A DNA stretch of 62,897 nucleotides, taken from IMG/VR virus record IMGVR_UViG_3300025030_000106, positions 1 through 62,897 of that record; one strand, 5' to 3'. This document shows, one piece after another, positions 7,944-14,832 of this stretch. A program made the position numbers and the translations under genes. This stretch comes from a virus. Position 1 is the first letter of the stretch. Each line of letters opens with the position of its first letter. A model generated the notes under the pieces. The model saw only the letters and a program-made list of their open reading frames with translations, was not told where the DNA came from and ran no database searches.

Positions 7944-8126
7944 ATGACGAGGCCCGAAAATACCCCAATCCTGACTCTGACAAAGCTGTTGCTCCGCTCC
8001 TGCTCCACCTGGGAACAATACTGTTCCGATCTCGAGTACATCAAGAATTTCAGGAGAAGAAATGAATTTTCCGGAAACATTTTTATTCGCGATGGTGTTC
8101 CTCTTTCAGGAAGAGGGGGGGACTAA
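7944..8126 (+). CDS. Possible small hypothetical protein overlapping the endolysin start
   Basis: 60 residues from ATG 7944 with SD AAGGAG. It overlaps the endolysin by 65 bases in another frame. No motif. The SD favours it, the long overlap speaks against it. Confidence 0.35.
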   Translation: MTRPENTPILTLTKLLLRSCSTWEQYCSDLEYIKNFRRRNEFSGNIFIRDGVPLSGRGGD

Positions 8127-8568
8127 CGCTGATCCTCTGGACCGTGGGGGCTTTACAAACTTTGGGCTCTCTGAGAAACAGTACCCTGACCTCGACTTGA
8201 AGAATATTACTCGGGAGCAGGCGCTGGAGATCTACTATCTTGACTACTGGCTCAAGCAACAGTGCCACATGTTCTTGTCGCCCATCGCCGTCGCTCTGTT
8301 CGACTCCTCGGTGAACTGTGGCCCGGGCACGGCCGCCAAGTGGCTGCAGAAGTCAATCAACCAAGGGAACAACTTTCTCAACGTCGACGGCAACGTCGGG
8401 CCCAAAACGATCTTGGCGTCAACCGGCCCCCCGCCGTATCGAGTAGCCGGGGGGCTGATCGGGTACCGAGTGAGTCACTATGCTGACCTGCTGGACCGGT
8501 ACCCGGAGCAAGTGCGGTTTATCAAAGGCTGGAACCGCCGAGCGGGCCGGCTGTTGAATTATATTTGA
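8062..8568 (+). CDS. Endolysin, N-acetylmuramidase (glycoside hydrolase 108 type)
   Basis: 168 residues from ATG 8062 behind AGGAGA. The N-terminus carries the GH108 signature FQEEGG ... DPLDRGGFTNFGLS, with Glu18 the expected catalytic acid. The second half (NCGPGTAAKWLQ ... DGNVGPKTI) is the peptidoglycan-binding-3-like part typical of this family. It cleaves the glycan strand of peptidoglycan. There is no signal peptide, so release by the holin candidate at 5340 is expected. It is the last plus-strand gene of this block and overlaps the converging minus gene by 10 bases. Confidence 0.88.
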   Translation: MNFPETFLFAMVFLFQEEGGTNADPLDRGGFTNFGLSEKQYPDLDLKNITREQALEIYYLDYWLKQQCHMFLSPIAVALFDSSVNCGPGTAAKWLQKSINQGNNFLNVDGNVGPKTILASTGPPPYRVAGGLIGYRVSHYADLLDRYPEQVRFIKGWNRRAGRLLNYI

Positions 8569-8747
8569 GGCAGCTTTCCAGACTGCCGGATCTTGTTGGC
8601 TTTCTTCTTGGCCAGCTTGTAGACCCTGCGCCCGTCGCTGGCGACGATTTGTAACGTCCGTGGATGCCGGAACCTCTTAGGGTCGTCGACGTTGACGTTG
8701 ACGTCTCGGAGGGCCTTGCGCAGTTTCTTAATTGATTTCCCGCTCAT
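8559..8747 (-). CDS. Small basic protein carrying the GACGTT hexamer repeat in its coding sequence
   Basis: 62 residues from ATG 8747 (SD GGAGGC). A run of GACGTT/GACGTC units encodes RDVNVNVDDP. The C-terminal half is Lys/Arg-rich (KLAKKKANKIRQ), so it may bind nucleic acid. It is the last gene of the long minus block and converges on the endolysin. Confidence 0.65.
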   Translation of the reverse strand: MSGKSIKKLRKALRDVNVNVDDPKRFRHPRTLQIVASDGRRVYKLAKKKANKIRQSGKLPQI

Positions 8748-8911
8748 CGCTTTGCCTCCTGCATCGCTTTCATAATCTTCAGCATCTCGCCAGCTTTCTT
8801 CATCCGTGCTTGGTTGAACGCCGACGTGATCATAAAGGTACACATATAGAGCCAGGCCGGTACCAAGATAAAGAGCCCCAACACAAAGGCCACGAATTCA
8901 TACCATTCCAT
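8744..8911 (-). CDS. Small single-span membrane protein
   Basis: 55 residues, starting MEWYEFVAFVLGLFILVPAW, then an amphipathic charged tail rich in Met, Lys and Ala. The start overlaps the previous stop (TAATG) and the stop overlaps the next ATG, giving strong positional support. Function unknown. Confidence 0.6.
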   Translation of the reverse strand: MEWYEFVAFVLGLFILVPAWLYMCTFMITSAFNQARMKKAGEMLKIMKAMQEAKR

Positions 8912-9165
8912 TATTTGATCCTCACAGTTTTTGGGTCAGTGTACCTCCCGGCGTCGAGAAGATCTATGATCTCCCGAGCTTTGGTATACACAGGCTCAGG
9001 ATCAGACGTCAGCCCACGAACTCTGACCAGGACCTTTCCTCTTTTTGTCCCCTTCCCGCTGGACTTTTTCAAAATTGGGAAGACCCCAACAGAAAAAGTC
9101 TCCGAGTTAAAGGGCTCTTTGCCAGGCGTCCAGCTACCGTCAAACCCATGAAGAATCTTTTCCAT
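8911..9165 (-). CDS. Hypothetical protein
   Basis: 84 residues from ATG 9165; an in-frame ATG at 9180 is the alternative. Basic middle (KKSSGKGTKRGKVLVRVRG). No family recognised. It overlaps the DNA-binding gene upstream. Confidence 0.6.
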   Translation of the reverse strand: MEKILHGFDGSWTPGKEPFNSETFSVGVFPILKKSSGKGTKRGKVLVRVRGLTSDPEPVYTKAREIIDLLDAGRYTDPKTVRIK

Positions 9166-9640
9166 ACATCCGCCTCTCATATTTGGTTGGTTCAGGGATC
9201 CGGCTCAGGTTGTGATCCCGAGGCCGGCCTTTCAGGTTTCCCCAGTTTGATTTCATTTCCAGCTTGTCTTGGTACTCTTTCAGGTTATTCTCGACGAGCT
9301 TCCCGACGATCCACGTCCTGGGGTTGTCGGGCCCGTGCTTGTGCAGTCTCTTAGCAAATGACGGGACAGAGACCTGAAGCTTCTTAGCACAGTAAGCGTA
9401 TGTCTGGAGGCCCCACTCAGGGGTCTGTACCGTCCGGGTGGCCAGGGGTTCACGGGAACTATATTCTCGCAACTTGGTGTACCGATCCCAAAGCGGCCGG
9501 CCGTCGGTTACCCACCGGCACATCACCGGCCCGGTCACGCCGACAATATCAGCGGCAGCCTGCCGGGTTGTTTCGCCAGACCTTATCTGCTCTTCCAACG
9601 TGTTCAGGATTTCTTTTGTCAGCCTGCGATTCAGCTTCAT
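9140..9640 (-). CDS. Helix-turn-helix DNA-binding protein
   Basis: 166 residues. The N-terminus RRLTKEILNTLEEQIRSG and TRQAAADIVGVTGPVMCRWV reads as a helix-turn-helix like those of terminase small subunits and transposase-type DNA binders. The C-terminus is basic. It might regulate this block or bind phage DNA. It lies far from the large terminase, so I do not call it terS. Confidence 0.6.
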   Translation of the reverse strand: MKLNRRLTKEILNTLEEQIRSGETTRQAAADIVGVTGPVMCRWVTDGRPLWDRYTKLREYSSREPLATRTVQTPEWGLQTYAYCAKKLQVSVPSFAKRLHKHGPDNPRTWIVGKLVENNLKEYQDKLEMKSNWGNLKGRPRDHNLSRIPEPTKYERRMYGKDSSWV

Positions 9641-9649
9641 CACCCCTCC

Positions 9650-10267
9650 TCACATCATCAAGGTTGCTCTTGCGATCCGGTCCGTCAATCGGAAGTCATA
9701 CCGCCGATCGGCACAGTTGGTAATTTCTTCTTCGTGGCTCACGATCAGGAACTGGAGGTCGAACTCTTTCGACAGCATGCGCAACATCTCCGCCGCGGCC
9801 GGCTGGAGGTCCTCAGACAGGTGGCGGAAGGGCTCGTCGAGCAGGATGAACGGCGCCGTCGAGGACAACAGCCAGTAGCTGATCCGCAAGGTGAAGGAAG
9901 CGACGTCGGCAGCACCGTGGCCGGCACTCTCCAGCGGGTCGTAATCCTCACCGCCGCGGGAGAACAATAGGTCGCACTCGGTAGAATTCCTGCGCTCAAC
10001 GAACTCCACCTTGAATTCGTAGGGGTCTGGGAACACTAGCGATAGCGCCTGCGTGACGATGTTCGAGATCTTGTATTTGAGCTGCTCCTGCGTCAGGGCA
10101 ACGGCCCTCTGGATCAACCCCCGGCAGTCAACGGCGAGCTTCTGCTGTTTCTCTGCGCTGACGAGCAGGCATTGCTGCGCGTCGGCCTGCTGCCGGAGAT
10201 CCTCGATCTTCCAAAGCTTCTTGTCGACCTTCTCCTTGAACTCGGCAAGTTTAGAGGAGTGCGGCAT
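9650..10267 (-). CDS. C-terminal half of a split SbcC/Rad50-like ATPase
   Basis: 205 residues from ATG 10267. A coiled-coil N-terminus leads into the ABC signature region (ESAGHGAADVASFTLRIS), Walker B FILLDEPFRHLS and the switch His of IVSHEEEI. There is no Walker A. The missing N-half (Walker A, coiled coil, zinc hook) is encoded at 12714-13901. Family knowledge: SbcC/Rad50/T4 gp46 act with SbcD/Mre11/gp47 in DNA-end processing and recombination. Here the two halves would pair as separate chains through their coiled coils. Confidence 0.8.
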   Translation of the reverse strand: MPHSSKLAEFKEKVDKKLWKIEDLRQQADAQQCLLVSAEKQQKLAVDCRGLIQRAVALTQEQLKYKISNIVTQALSLVFPDPYEFKVEFVERRNSTECDLLFSRGGEDYDPLESAGHGAADVASFTLRISYWLLSSTAPFILLDEPFRHLSEDLQPAAAEMLRMLSKEFDLQFLIVSHEEEITNCADRRYDFRLTDRIARATLMM

Positions 10268-10487
10268 ATCGCGTCTCCAGATCCTTGACGGCGATGTCGA
10301 TCTCGACGTCGAGCTTATCCAGTTCCTCATCCATCTTGGCAATAGCTTTGTCGGCCTCAGGCACAGTGTCATAGCCCAACGTCTTCAACTGGTCGAACGC
10401 CGACTCCAATTGGCCTTCGACCTTGGCCTTCTCCTTCTGCTTTTCTTCCAACACCGACTTCAACTTCTTCAGTTTCTCCAAGCTCAT
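10251..10487 (-). CDS. Short coiled-coil protein between the SbcC halves
   Basis: 78 residues, almost entirely heptad-like (EKLKKLKSVLEEKQKEKAK ... DEELDKLDVEIDIAV). It overlaps the SbcC C-half start by 17 bases and the nuclease stop by 4. It may be a detached coiled-coil segment of the same Rad50-like machine. Confidence 0.7.
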   Translation of the reverse strand: MSLEKLKKLKSVLEEKQKEKAKVEGQLESAFDQLKTLGYDTVPEADKAIAKMDEELDKLDVEIDIAVKDLETRYAALL

Positions 10488-11413
10488 CGAATACCCTCCA
10501 GATTTTTTCGTGCCGTGGTTAATACATCCCTTGTCATTGCGGCTAGCTCGACGTCTTCAGCCTCAGCAACGACACCGTCGAGGATCTTGAAGAAGTCAGG
10601 CCGGTCTTCCTTCTTGGCCATGGCATCCCGCAGACCGTTGGTACTGACGGAAATATCATGCTGGGCCTGTTTCTCGATCCGCTCATCATTCCAGACGTCG
10701 CTCTTGACGTCGAGGTACAGAGGTTCAATCTCCGCGGTATCAGTGTCAATCAAGTACACCCGGGGCCGGTAATCCCGTTTATCAATACTGGACCTGAGCA
10801 TGGGCCCGGGGTTGACCAAGAACGCGCCGTCGCGCTCAGCGATGAACGGATCGTGATAGTCGCCGGAGAGCACGAGGTCAAAGTTATACAGGGTCTCCAA
10901 GGTCTTCTGTGCCGGCGTGGCGTCCTTCAAGAAAAACGGCGGCTCGCCAGGGGTGATGGTTCGGTGCAAGAGCAAGACGTCGACGATGTTGTCGGTCTTC
11001 TCCATGGGCATGGGAATATCCTGACCCCAGCCAGAGCCGTAGAACCTGACGTTGCCAATGGTAATGCCCAGAGCGCCAGGCACTTCAATACCGCCACCGA
11101 CGAACAGCGTGTAGTACGGCGAAGTCTGCAGGTTCGGGTTATGGTAGGTCATGTCGTGCTGACCGTGACACGCAAGGACCCTGACCTTCAGCAACCTGAT
11201 CATCTGCAGGACCTTGTTCGTCAGTTGATACGGGATCTTCGACAACTTCGACGTGTCCCACAGGTCCCCGGAGACGGTCAAGACCGCGTCGTGTTCCTTG
11301 ACCAGGGCGAGGATCTGGCTGAACTTATCCAGCACGGTAGCCTCGTAGTCGTCAATCCTATTGACTGGCCGGGCGGTTGTCATATGGAGGTCGGCGGTGG
11401 CTATGATTTTCAT
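10484..11413 (-). CDS. SbcD/Mre11-like DNA nuclease subunit (T4 gp47-like)
   Basis: 309 residues from ATG 11413 (overlaps the previous stop as ATGA). Metallophosphoesterase motifs in order: DLH (Asp8, His10), SGDLWD (Asp50), GQHD in place of GNHD (His86, Asp87), LLLH (His150) and SGDYHDP (His187). It should bind two metals and work as an exo/endonuclease with the split ATPase encoded on both sides. The Gln for Asn in GNHD is a small oddity. Confidence 0.85.
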   Translation of the reverse strand: MKIIATADLHMTTARPVNRIDDYEATVLDKFSQILALVKEHDAVLTVSGDLWDTSKLSKIPYQLTNKVLQMIRLLKVRVLACHGQHDMTYHNPNLQTSPYYTLFVGGGIEVPGALGITIGNVRFYGSGWGQDIPMPMEKTDNIVDVLLLHRTITPGEPPFFLKDATPAQKTLETLYNFDLVLSGDYHDPFIAERDGAFLVNPGPMLRSSIDKRDYRPRVYLIDTDTAEIEPLYLDVKSDVWNDERIEKQAQHDISVSTNGLRDAMAKKEDRPDFFKILDGVVAEAEDVELAAMTRDVLTTARKNLEGIR

Positions 11414-11610
11414 ATCAAACCCTTCTTCTCTACCAGCCATTCCGGGATCACCAATGTCATAGTGCCGTCGACAGGCATAATCTCAGTCTCATCATCGATC
11501 TGTGATTTGGGAATCCAGTAATCTGTCTCGTCATCGTCAGTGATGCAGATTGCCAGATCAGTCTCAGCTACCAGCCTGCAATAGATTTCAACCATCTTAA
11601 CGTCGGTCAT
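11410..11610 (-). CDS. Hypothetical acidic protein
   Basis: 66 residues from ATG 11610 (SD GGAGGG). Acidic centre CITDDDETDYWIPKS. Coupled to the nuclease gene by an ATGA overlap. No family recognised. Confidence 0.65.
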   Translation of the reverse strand: MTDVKMVEIYCRLVAETDLAICITDDDETDYWIPKSQIDDETEIMPVDGTMTLVIPEWLVEKKGLI

Positions 11611-11963
11611 GCGAATCGCCCTCCGTTGACAGGTTTCCCTGCACTGGCCCCGGCCGGATCGGCTTTCCAATCCCGGGCCAAGACTTGAGCAATCACAGCC
11701 GCGATCTCTTCCTCGGCGTCCAGCCCGAGAATAGACAAAAGCTGCAGCCCGTAGATCACTGTGTCAGCAACCCCGTCAGCGATCTCTGCCTTGTTGAGGC
11801 CATTAACCCCACCACGGATGCCTTGGGTTCCTTTCAGAACGTGATGACAGACCTCACCAACTTCCTCAGCCATACCCAGAGCGCACTTGAGAAGGTCGTC
11901 ATTATGGCTGCCAAAGTTTCTCTTCTGCCACTGGTCAAGTTCTTTCTGTCGTAGATCAATCAT
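11607..11963 (-). CDS. MazG-like nucleotide pyrophosphohydrolase
   Basis: 118 residues. The metal-binding helices ALGMAEEVGEVCHH (Glu33, Glu34, Glu37) and KAEIADGVADTVIYGLQLL (Glu60, Asp63, Asp67) match the ExxE ... ExxD arrangement of the MazG/all-alpha NTP-PPase fold. It likely hydrolyses (d)NTPs and may adjust the nucleotide pool or host signalling nucleotides. Located inside the replication block. Confidence 0.8.
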   Translation of the reverse strand: MIDLRQKELDQWQKRNFGSHNDDLLKCALGMAEEVGEVCHHVLKGTQGIRGGVNGLNKAEIADGVADTVIYGLQLLSILGLDAEEEIAAVIAQVLARDWKADPAGASAGKPVNGGRFA

Positions 11964-11986
11964 TCTCGTGTTCCTTTGTGTTGGGT

Positions 11987-12388
11987 TTACTGGCAGCTAT
12001 TTCCATAAAGTACCGCCTGAAACAACGCAATTCGATCAGCTTTAGCTAATAGATTAAGCTTTTTTGCAACACTCGTTGCAGCAAGAAATTTCTTTGCAAA
12101 TTCTGGGCTGTCGGTAACTATTAAATTAAGGTCATCGCTTTTGCGCCTGAAAGAGGTAAACAGTGTCAACTCTTTTCTTTGCTCTAGTTTGTTTGCTGGC
12201 ACGGAACCTCCAACCTCAAAACCTTCGCGGATAGCTACGCTTAGAAACTCGTGCCAGTCTCCTGTAAGGCAAAGCCAGTCTGAGTCAGTGTTCATCACAG
12301 GTGGCGAGCATGTTACCCGGCTCCCAACCTCGTGTATCCCGGTGCAAAGAGCCAAAAAGGGGACCGTCCAATTTGGTAGTATGTTCAT
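11987..12388 (-). CDS. Conserved phage protein, nucleotidyltransferase-like
   Basis: 133 residues. Ends with SDDLNLIVTDSPEFAKKFLAA ... KADRIALFQAVLYG, a pattern I recall from phage proteins sometimes described as nucleotidyltransferase-like. No GS/DxD catalytic motif is clear, so activity is uncertain. Confidence 0.6.
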   Translation of the reverse strand: MNILPNWTVPFLALCTGIHEVGSRVTCSPPVMNTDSDWLCLTGDWHEFLSVAIREGFEVGGSVPANKLEQRKELTLFTSFRRKSDDLNLIVTDSPEFAKKFLAATSVAKKLNLLAKADRIALFQAVLYGNSCQ

Positions 12389-12717
12389 TTCCCCAACCCC
12401 ATAAAAGCTGGCGCCGGCATCGACGCTTTCAGTTCTTTTTCTTTGTCCTCCATCTTCTTCCGGCGCAGCACCCTCTTCAGAATCAGATAGCCGACAAGGT
12501 CAAGCTCAGTATCATCACCGTGGAACTCGTTGCCCTTGGCGATGCGGGAGAGCTTGTCGTCGATCCGGATATCAATCTGGGCCAGCGGGTCGGCCTTGGA
12601 AAAAATCCTGACCGGTTCGGCCGCAGAGTTGCCATAGGCCTTGTTCTTCTCAATAAGAAAATTCGCCAGCTTCTCGCACTCGAGAGTGATCAGTTCTTGC
12701 ATTCTCAGGTTATTCAT
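12385..12717 (-). CDS. DUF1599-like (nucleotide-modification-associated) protein
   Basis: 110 residues from ATG 12717 (overlaps the SbcC N-half stop as ATGA). The core KNKAYGNSAAEPVRIF ... IRIDDKLSRI ... DTELDLVGYLILKR fits the DUF1599 pattern (YG ... DKLxRI ... DLxGYL). Members sit near nucleotide-metabolism genes in phages. Assignment from pattern memory. Confidence 0.6.
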   Translation of the reverse strand: MNNLRMQELITLECEKLANFLIEKNKAYGNSAAEPVRIFSKADPLAQIDIRIDDKLSRIAKGNEFHGDDTELDLVGYLILKRVLRRKKMEDKEKELKASMPAPAFMGLGK

Positions 12718-13901
12718 TCGCAGCATCCTTCTGTAAAGTTATTACCACACACCGGGCAGACGCCGAGGTCGACTTTGAGGGCCTCATAGGCCTCTTCAGC
12801 ATCAACCAGAGCAAGCTCGGCAGCCTTCAATTTTCCCTGCCATTTATCAACAGCGACCAGGGCGCCACGCAGGGTGGATCTGCCGGCGGTGAGGTCGCGT
12901 TTCTTGATCTCGAAGCCGGCGACGTCGGGCATGACGTCAACGTCAGGCAGGACGTCGAGTTTCTCTTGAAGTTGGGCGATCCGTTGACGTGCATCAACAA
13001 GGTTCTTTCGCGCCAGTTCTACCACGGCACGAGTCTCACAAAGGTCAATCCCGACCTCAACGTCGGAGATACTGATCTCAGGGAATTTCTCAATAACCTG
13101 CTGCAAGACGTCAACCCGGTCAACGGCGTTCATCAGGGCAGTGCCCTGGGCAAAGAGATCATCACGACGTTGCTGTTGGGCGAGGATGTCTTCGATATAT
13201 GTCAATCCTGACATATCTGGAAACTGGTCCAGTTCAGAGCTAATGTCGGTGATAGTGCCGATGACCCCAATGAGACTCTCTTTTGTCGATGAGAGCCTAT
13301 CATAGGCTTCCTGCAGCCCAACCCCCTGGTCAACTAGTTTCTTCGCCTCAGCGACCCACTGCAGCCCGTCCAGCTGGTCGTTGATCCCAGTGATTGACAT
13401 CTTGATGACGTTGACGTTGCCGTCGGCGTCTCGCACAAGAGCATTTACGGTCTTTAACGACTCATCCATGATACTCAGGTCAGCAACCTCGTTCAGGCGC
13501 TTGGCCACATTCCCTCCGGTTTCATCCAAGAGAAAATAATGGGGATGCTGCCACTGGCAGTTGTCCAGAGTGACCCCATGGAACTTGCTGACCTCGGCAG
13601 GGACGTCGGCCTTGATCGCTTTGAAGACGTCGCCGTTGAACTGGTACTGGTTCACCTTTGGACCTCGCTCCCGGATCAGGACGTCGCCAGTGTCGTAGGT
13701 CAGGGTAACCCGGGTCGTGCCCTTGCGGTCCAGCATAAAGTTGCCCTTGGGCGCCCGGTTGAAGAATACCCACCGTAACGCCCGGACCAACGATGATTTC
13801 CCAGAGTCGCTAGAGCCAGTGATCAGAGTGATCGCGTCAAGCTCAAGCTCGGTGTGCTGATGGGCTTGAAAGTTCTCAAGCAGGATCTTGGTGAGTTTCA
13901 T
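12714..13901 (-). CDS. N-terminal half of a split SbcC/Rad50-like ATPase, ending at the zinc hook
   Basis: 395 residues. Starts as a canonical SMC/Rad50 N-terminus: LTKILLENFQAHQHTELEL then Walker A GSSDSGKSS (Lys35). A coiled coil runs to the end, where CPVCGNNF (Cys382, Cys385) is the zinc-hook CxxC, and the protein stops 10 residues later. A full SbcC would turn back here and reach Walker B; that half is a separate gene at 9650-10267. The split at the hook looks functional, since both halves keep all their motifs. Confidence 0.85.
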   Translation of the reverse strand: MKLTKILLENFQAHQHTELELDAITLITGSSDSGKSSLVRALRWVFFNRAPKGNFMLDRKGTTRVTLTYDTGDVLIRERGPKVNQYQFNGDVFKAIKADVPAEVSKFHGVTLDNCQWQHPHYFLLDETGGNVAKRLNEVADLSIMDESLKTVNALVRDADGNVNVIKMSITGINDQLDGLQWVAEAKKLVDQGVGLQEAYDRLSSTKESLIGVIGTITDISSELDQFPDMSGLTYIEDILAQQQRRDDLFAQGTALMNAVDRVDVLQQVIEKFPEISISDVEVGIDLCETRAVVELARKNLVDARQRIAQLQEKLDVLPDVDVMPDVAGFEIKKRDLTAGRSTLRGALVAVDKWQGKLKAAELALVDAEEAYEALKVDLGVCPVCGNNFTEGCCE

Positions 13902-14371
13902 ACCTTCCCCACTCGTTGAAGATTACCAAACACCCCCAGCAGCAAGGCGTCCGCCAGAGCTTGGCCTTTGCCTTTGAAGTCAAGATCAGAGATCCCAGGA
14001 AAGAGTTGAATAGCCCGGGCCCGGGCAGCATCCTTGTCCTGACTGATGAGGCCCGCCCATTTCTTCCACGCCTGCGGAGTAATCAACGACAGTGGTATGT
14101 GAGAACCAGTCACAATACCCTCCACAAGCCCTGCAGAATGGCCAAATGAGAATACGGAAGACACCCCTTGGCCTGGCATGGAATGAACCGCCTCCAGGTA
14201 GCAATGATCGATCTTATACTGTTCCAGCCAGCGGGTAATGGCGGCGCCGTTGACCCGGTTCCGCTTCCCGATCTTGGTTGAGGGCATGAACAAGTGGTCG
14301 ACGTGGACGTTGTTCTCATCCAAAAGGGCAAGGCAGCCGCTGATACCCGGGTCAATTGCGAGAATAATCAT
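13898..14371 (-). CDS. RuvC-like Holliday-junction resolvase
   Basis: 157 residues. AIDPGISG (Asp7), CYLEAV (Glu60) and KGKGQALADALLL (Asp141) supply the RuvC acidic triad in RNase-H fold order. It should cut branched DNA formed in replication or before packaging. The stop overlaps the next gene (ATGA). Confidence 0.85.
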   Translation of the reverse strand: MIILAIDPGISGCLALLDENNVHVDHLFMPSTKIGKRNRVNGAAITRWLEQYKIDHCYLEAVHSMPGQGVSSVFSFGHSAGLVEGIVTGSHIPLSLITPQAWKKWAGLISQDKDAARARAIQLFPGISDLDFKGKGQALADALLLGVFGNLQRVGKV

Positions 14372-14562
14372 ATTTCACCCTCCGGCATGTAGATTGTCAG
14401 CATCTTGACCGAGGCCCGGGCAGCATAAGGTTTCTGCCCAACCGACTCAACAATCTGATAGTCGAACTGAACGTTGTCGATCCTGATGCTGTGCTCGTTG
14501 AAGATCTCTTTGGCGAGTTCGTGCAGTTTCTTGTTGATGGCTGCTTCTACTGATGTTTCCAT
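14368..14562 (-). CDS. Hypothetical protein
   Basis: 64 residues, starting METSVEAAINKKLHELAKE. No family recognised. It overlaps the resolvase start and lies between it and the polymerase. Confidence 0.65.
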   Translation of the reverse strand: METSVEAAINKKLHELAKEIFNEHSIRIDNVQFDYQIVESVGQKPYAARASVKMLTIYMPEGEI

Positions 14563-14571
14563 GTCGGCTCC

Positions 14572-14832
14572 TCAAACTCTGTTTGTTCGAGCAACTGGGC
14601 GGTCAGGTCCACCTGTAGTGCGGCGTTCTTGAACAACTGGCGCCTGCACTAACTCCAACTGGGGCTCGTCAAACTGACCAGCCTCTCTGATTGCTCCCTC
14701 TTTCAGGTCTTTTGGTTGTACCCGATACACGTTGCAGTTGTACAGCCATTGAGTTCTAGCCACAATGACACCAGAAAAACCAGTAATCAAGTCTTTCACT
14801 TCCGAACCAAGAGCAAACTTAAACTCTGTCAT
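14572..14832 (-). CDS. Small hypothetical, SH3-like barrel
   Basis: 86 residues from ATG 14832. FALGSEVKDLITGFSGVIVAR is typical of small phage SH3-like proteins. The start overlaps the polymerase stop (TGATG). Confidence 0.6.
   Translation of the reverse strand: MTEFKFALGSEVKDLITGFSGVIVARTQWLYNCNVYRVQPKDLKEGAIREAGQFDEPQLELVQAPVVQERRTTGGPDRPVARTNRV

Noticed and set aside
10658-11521. 287-codon plus-strand ORF opposite the SbcD-like nuclease
   Set aside because: The minus strand has a complete metallophosphoesterase motif set; the plus frame shows none.
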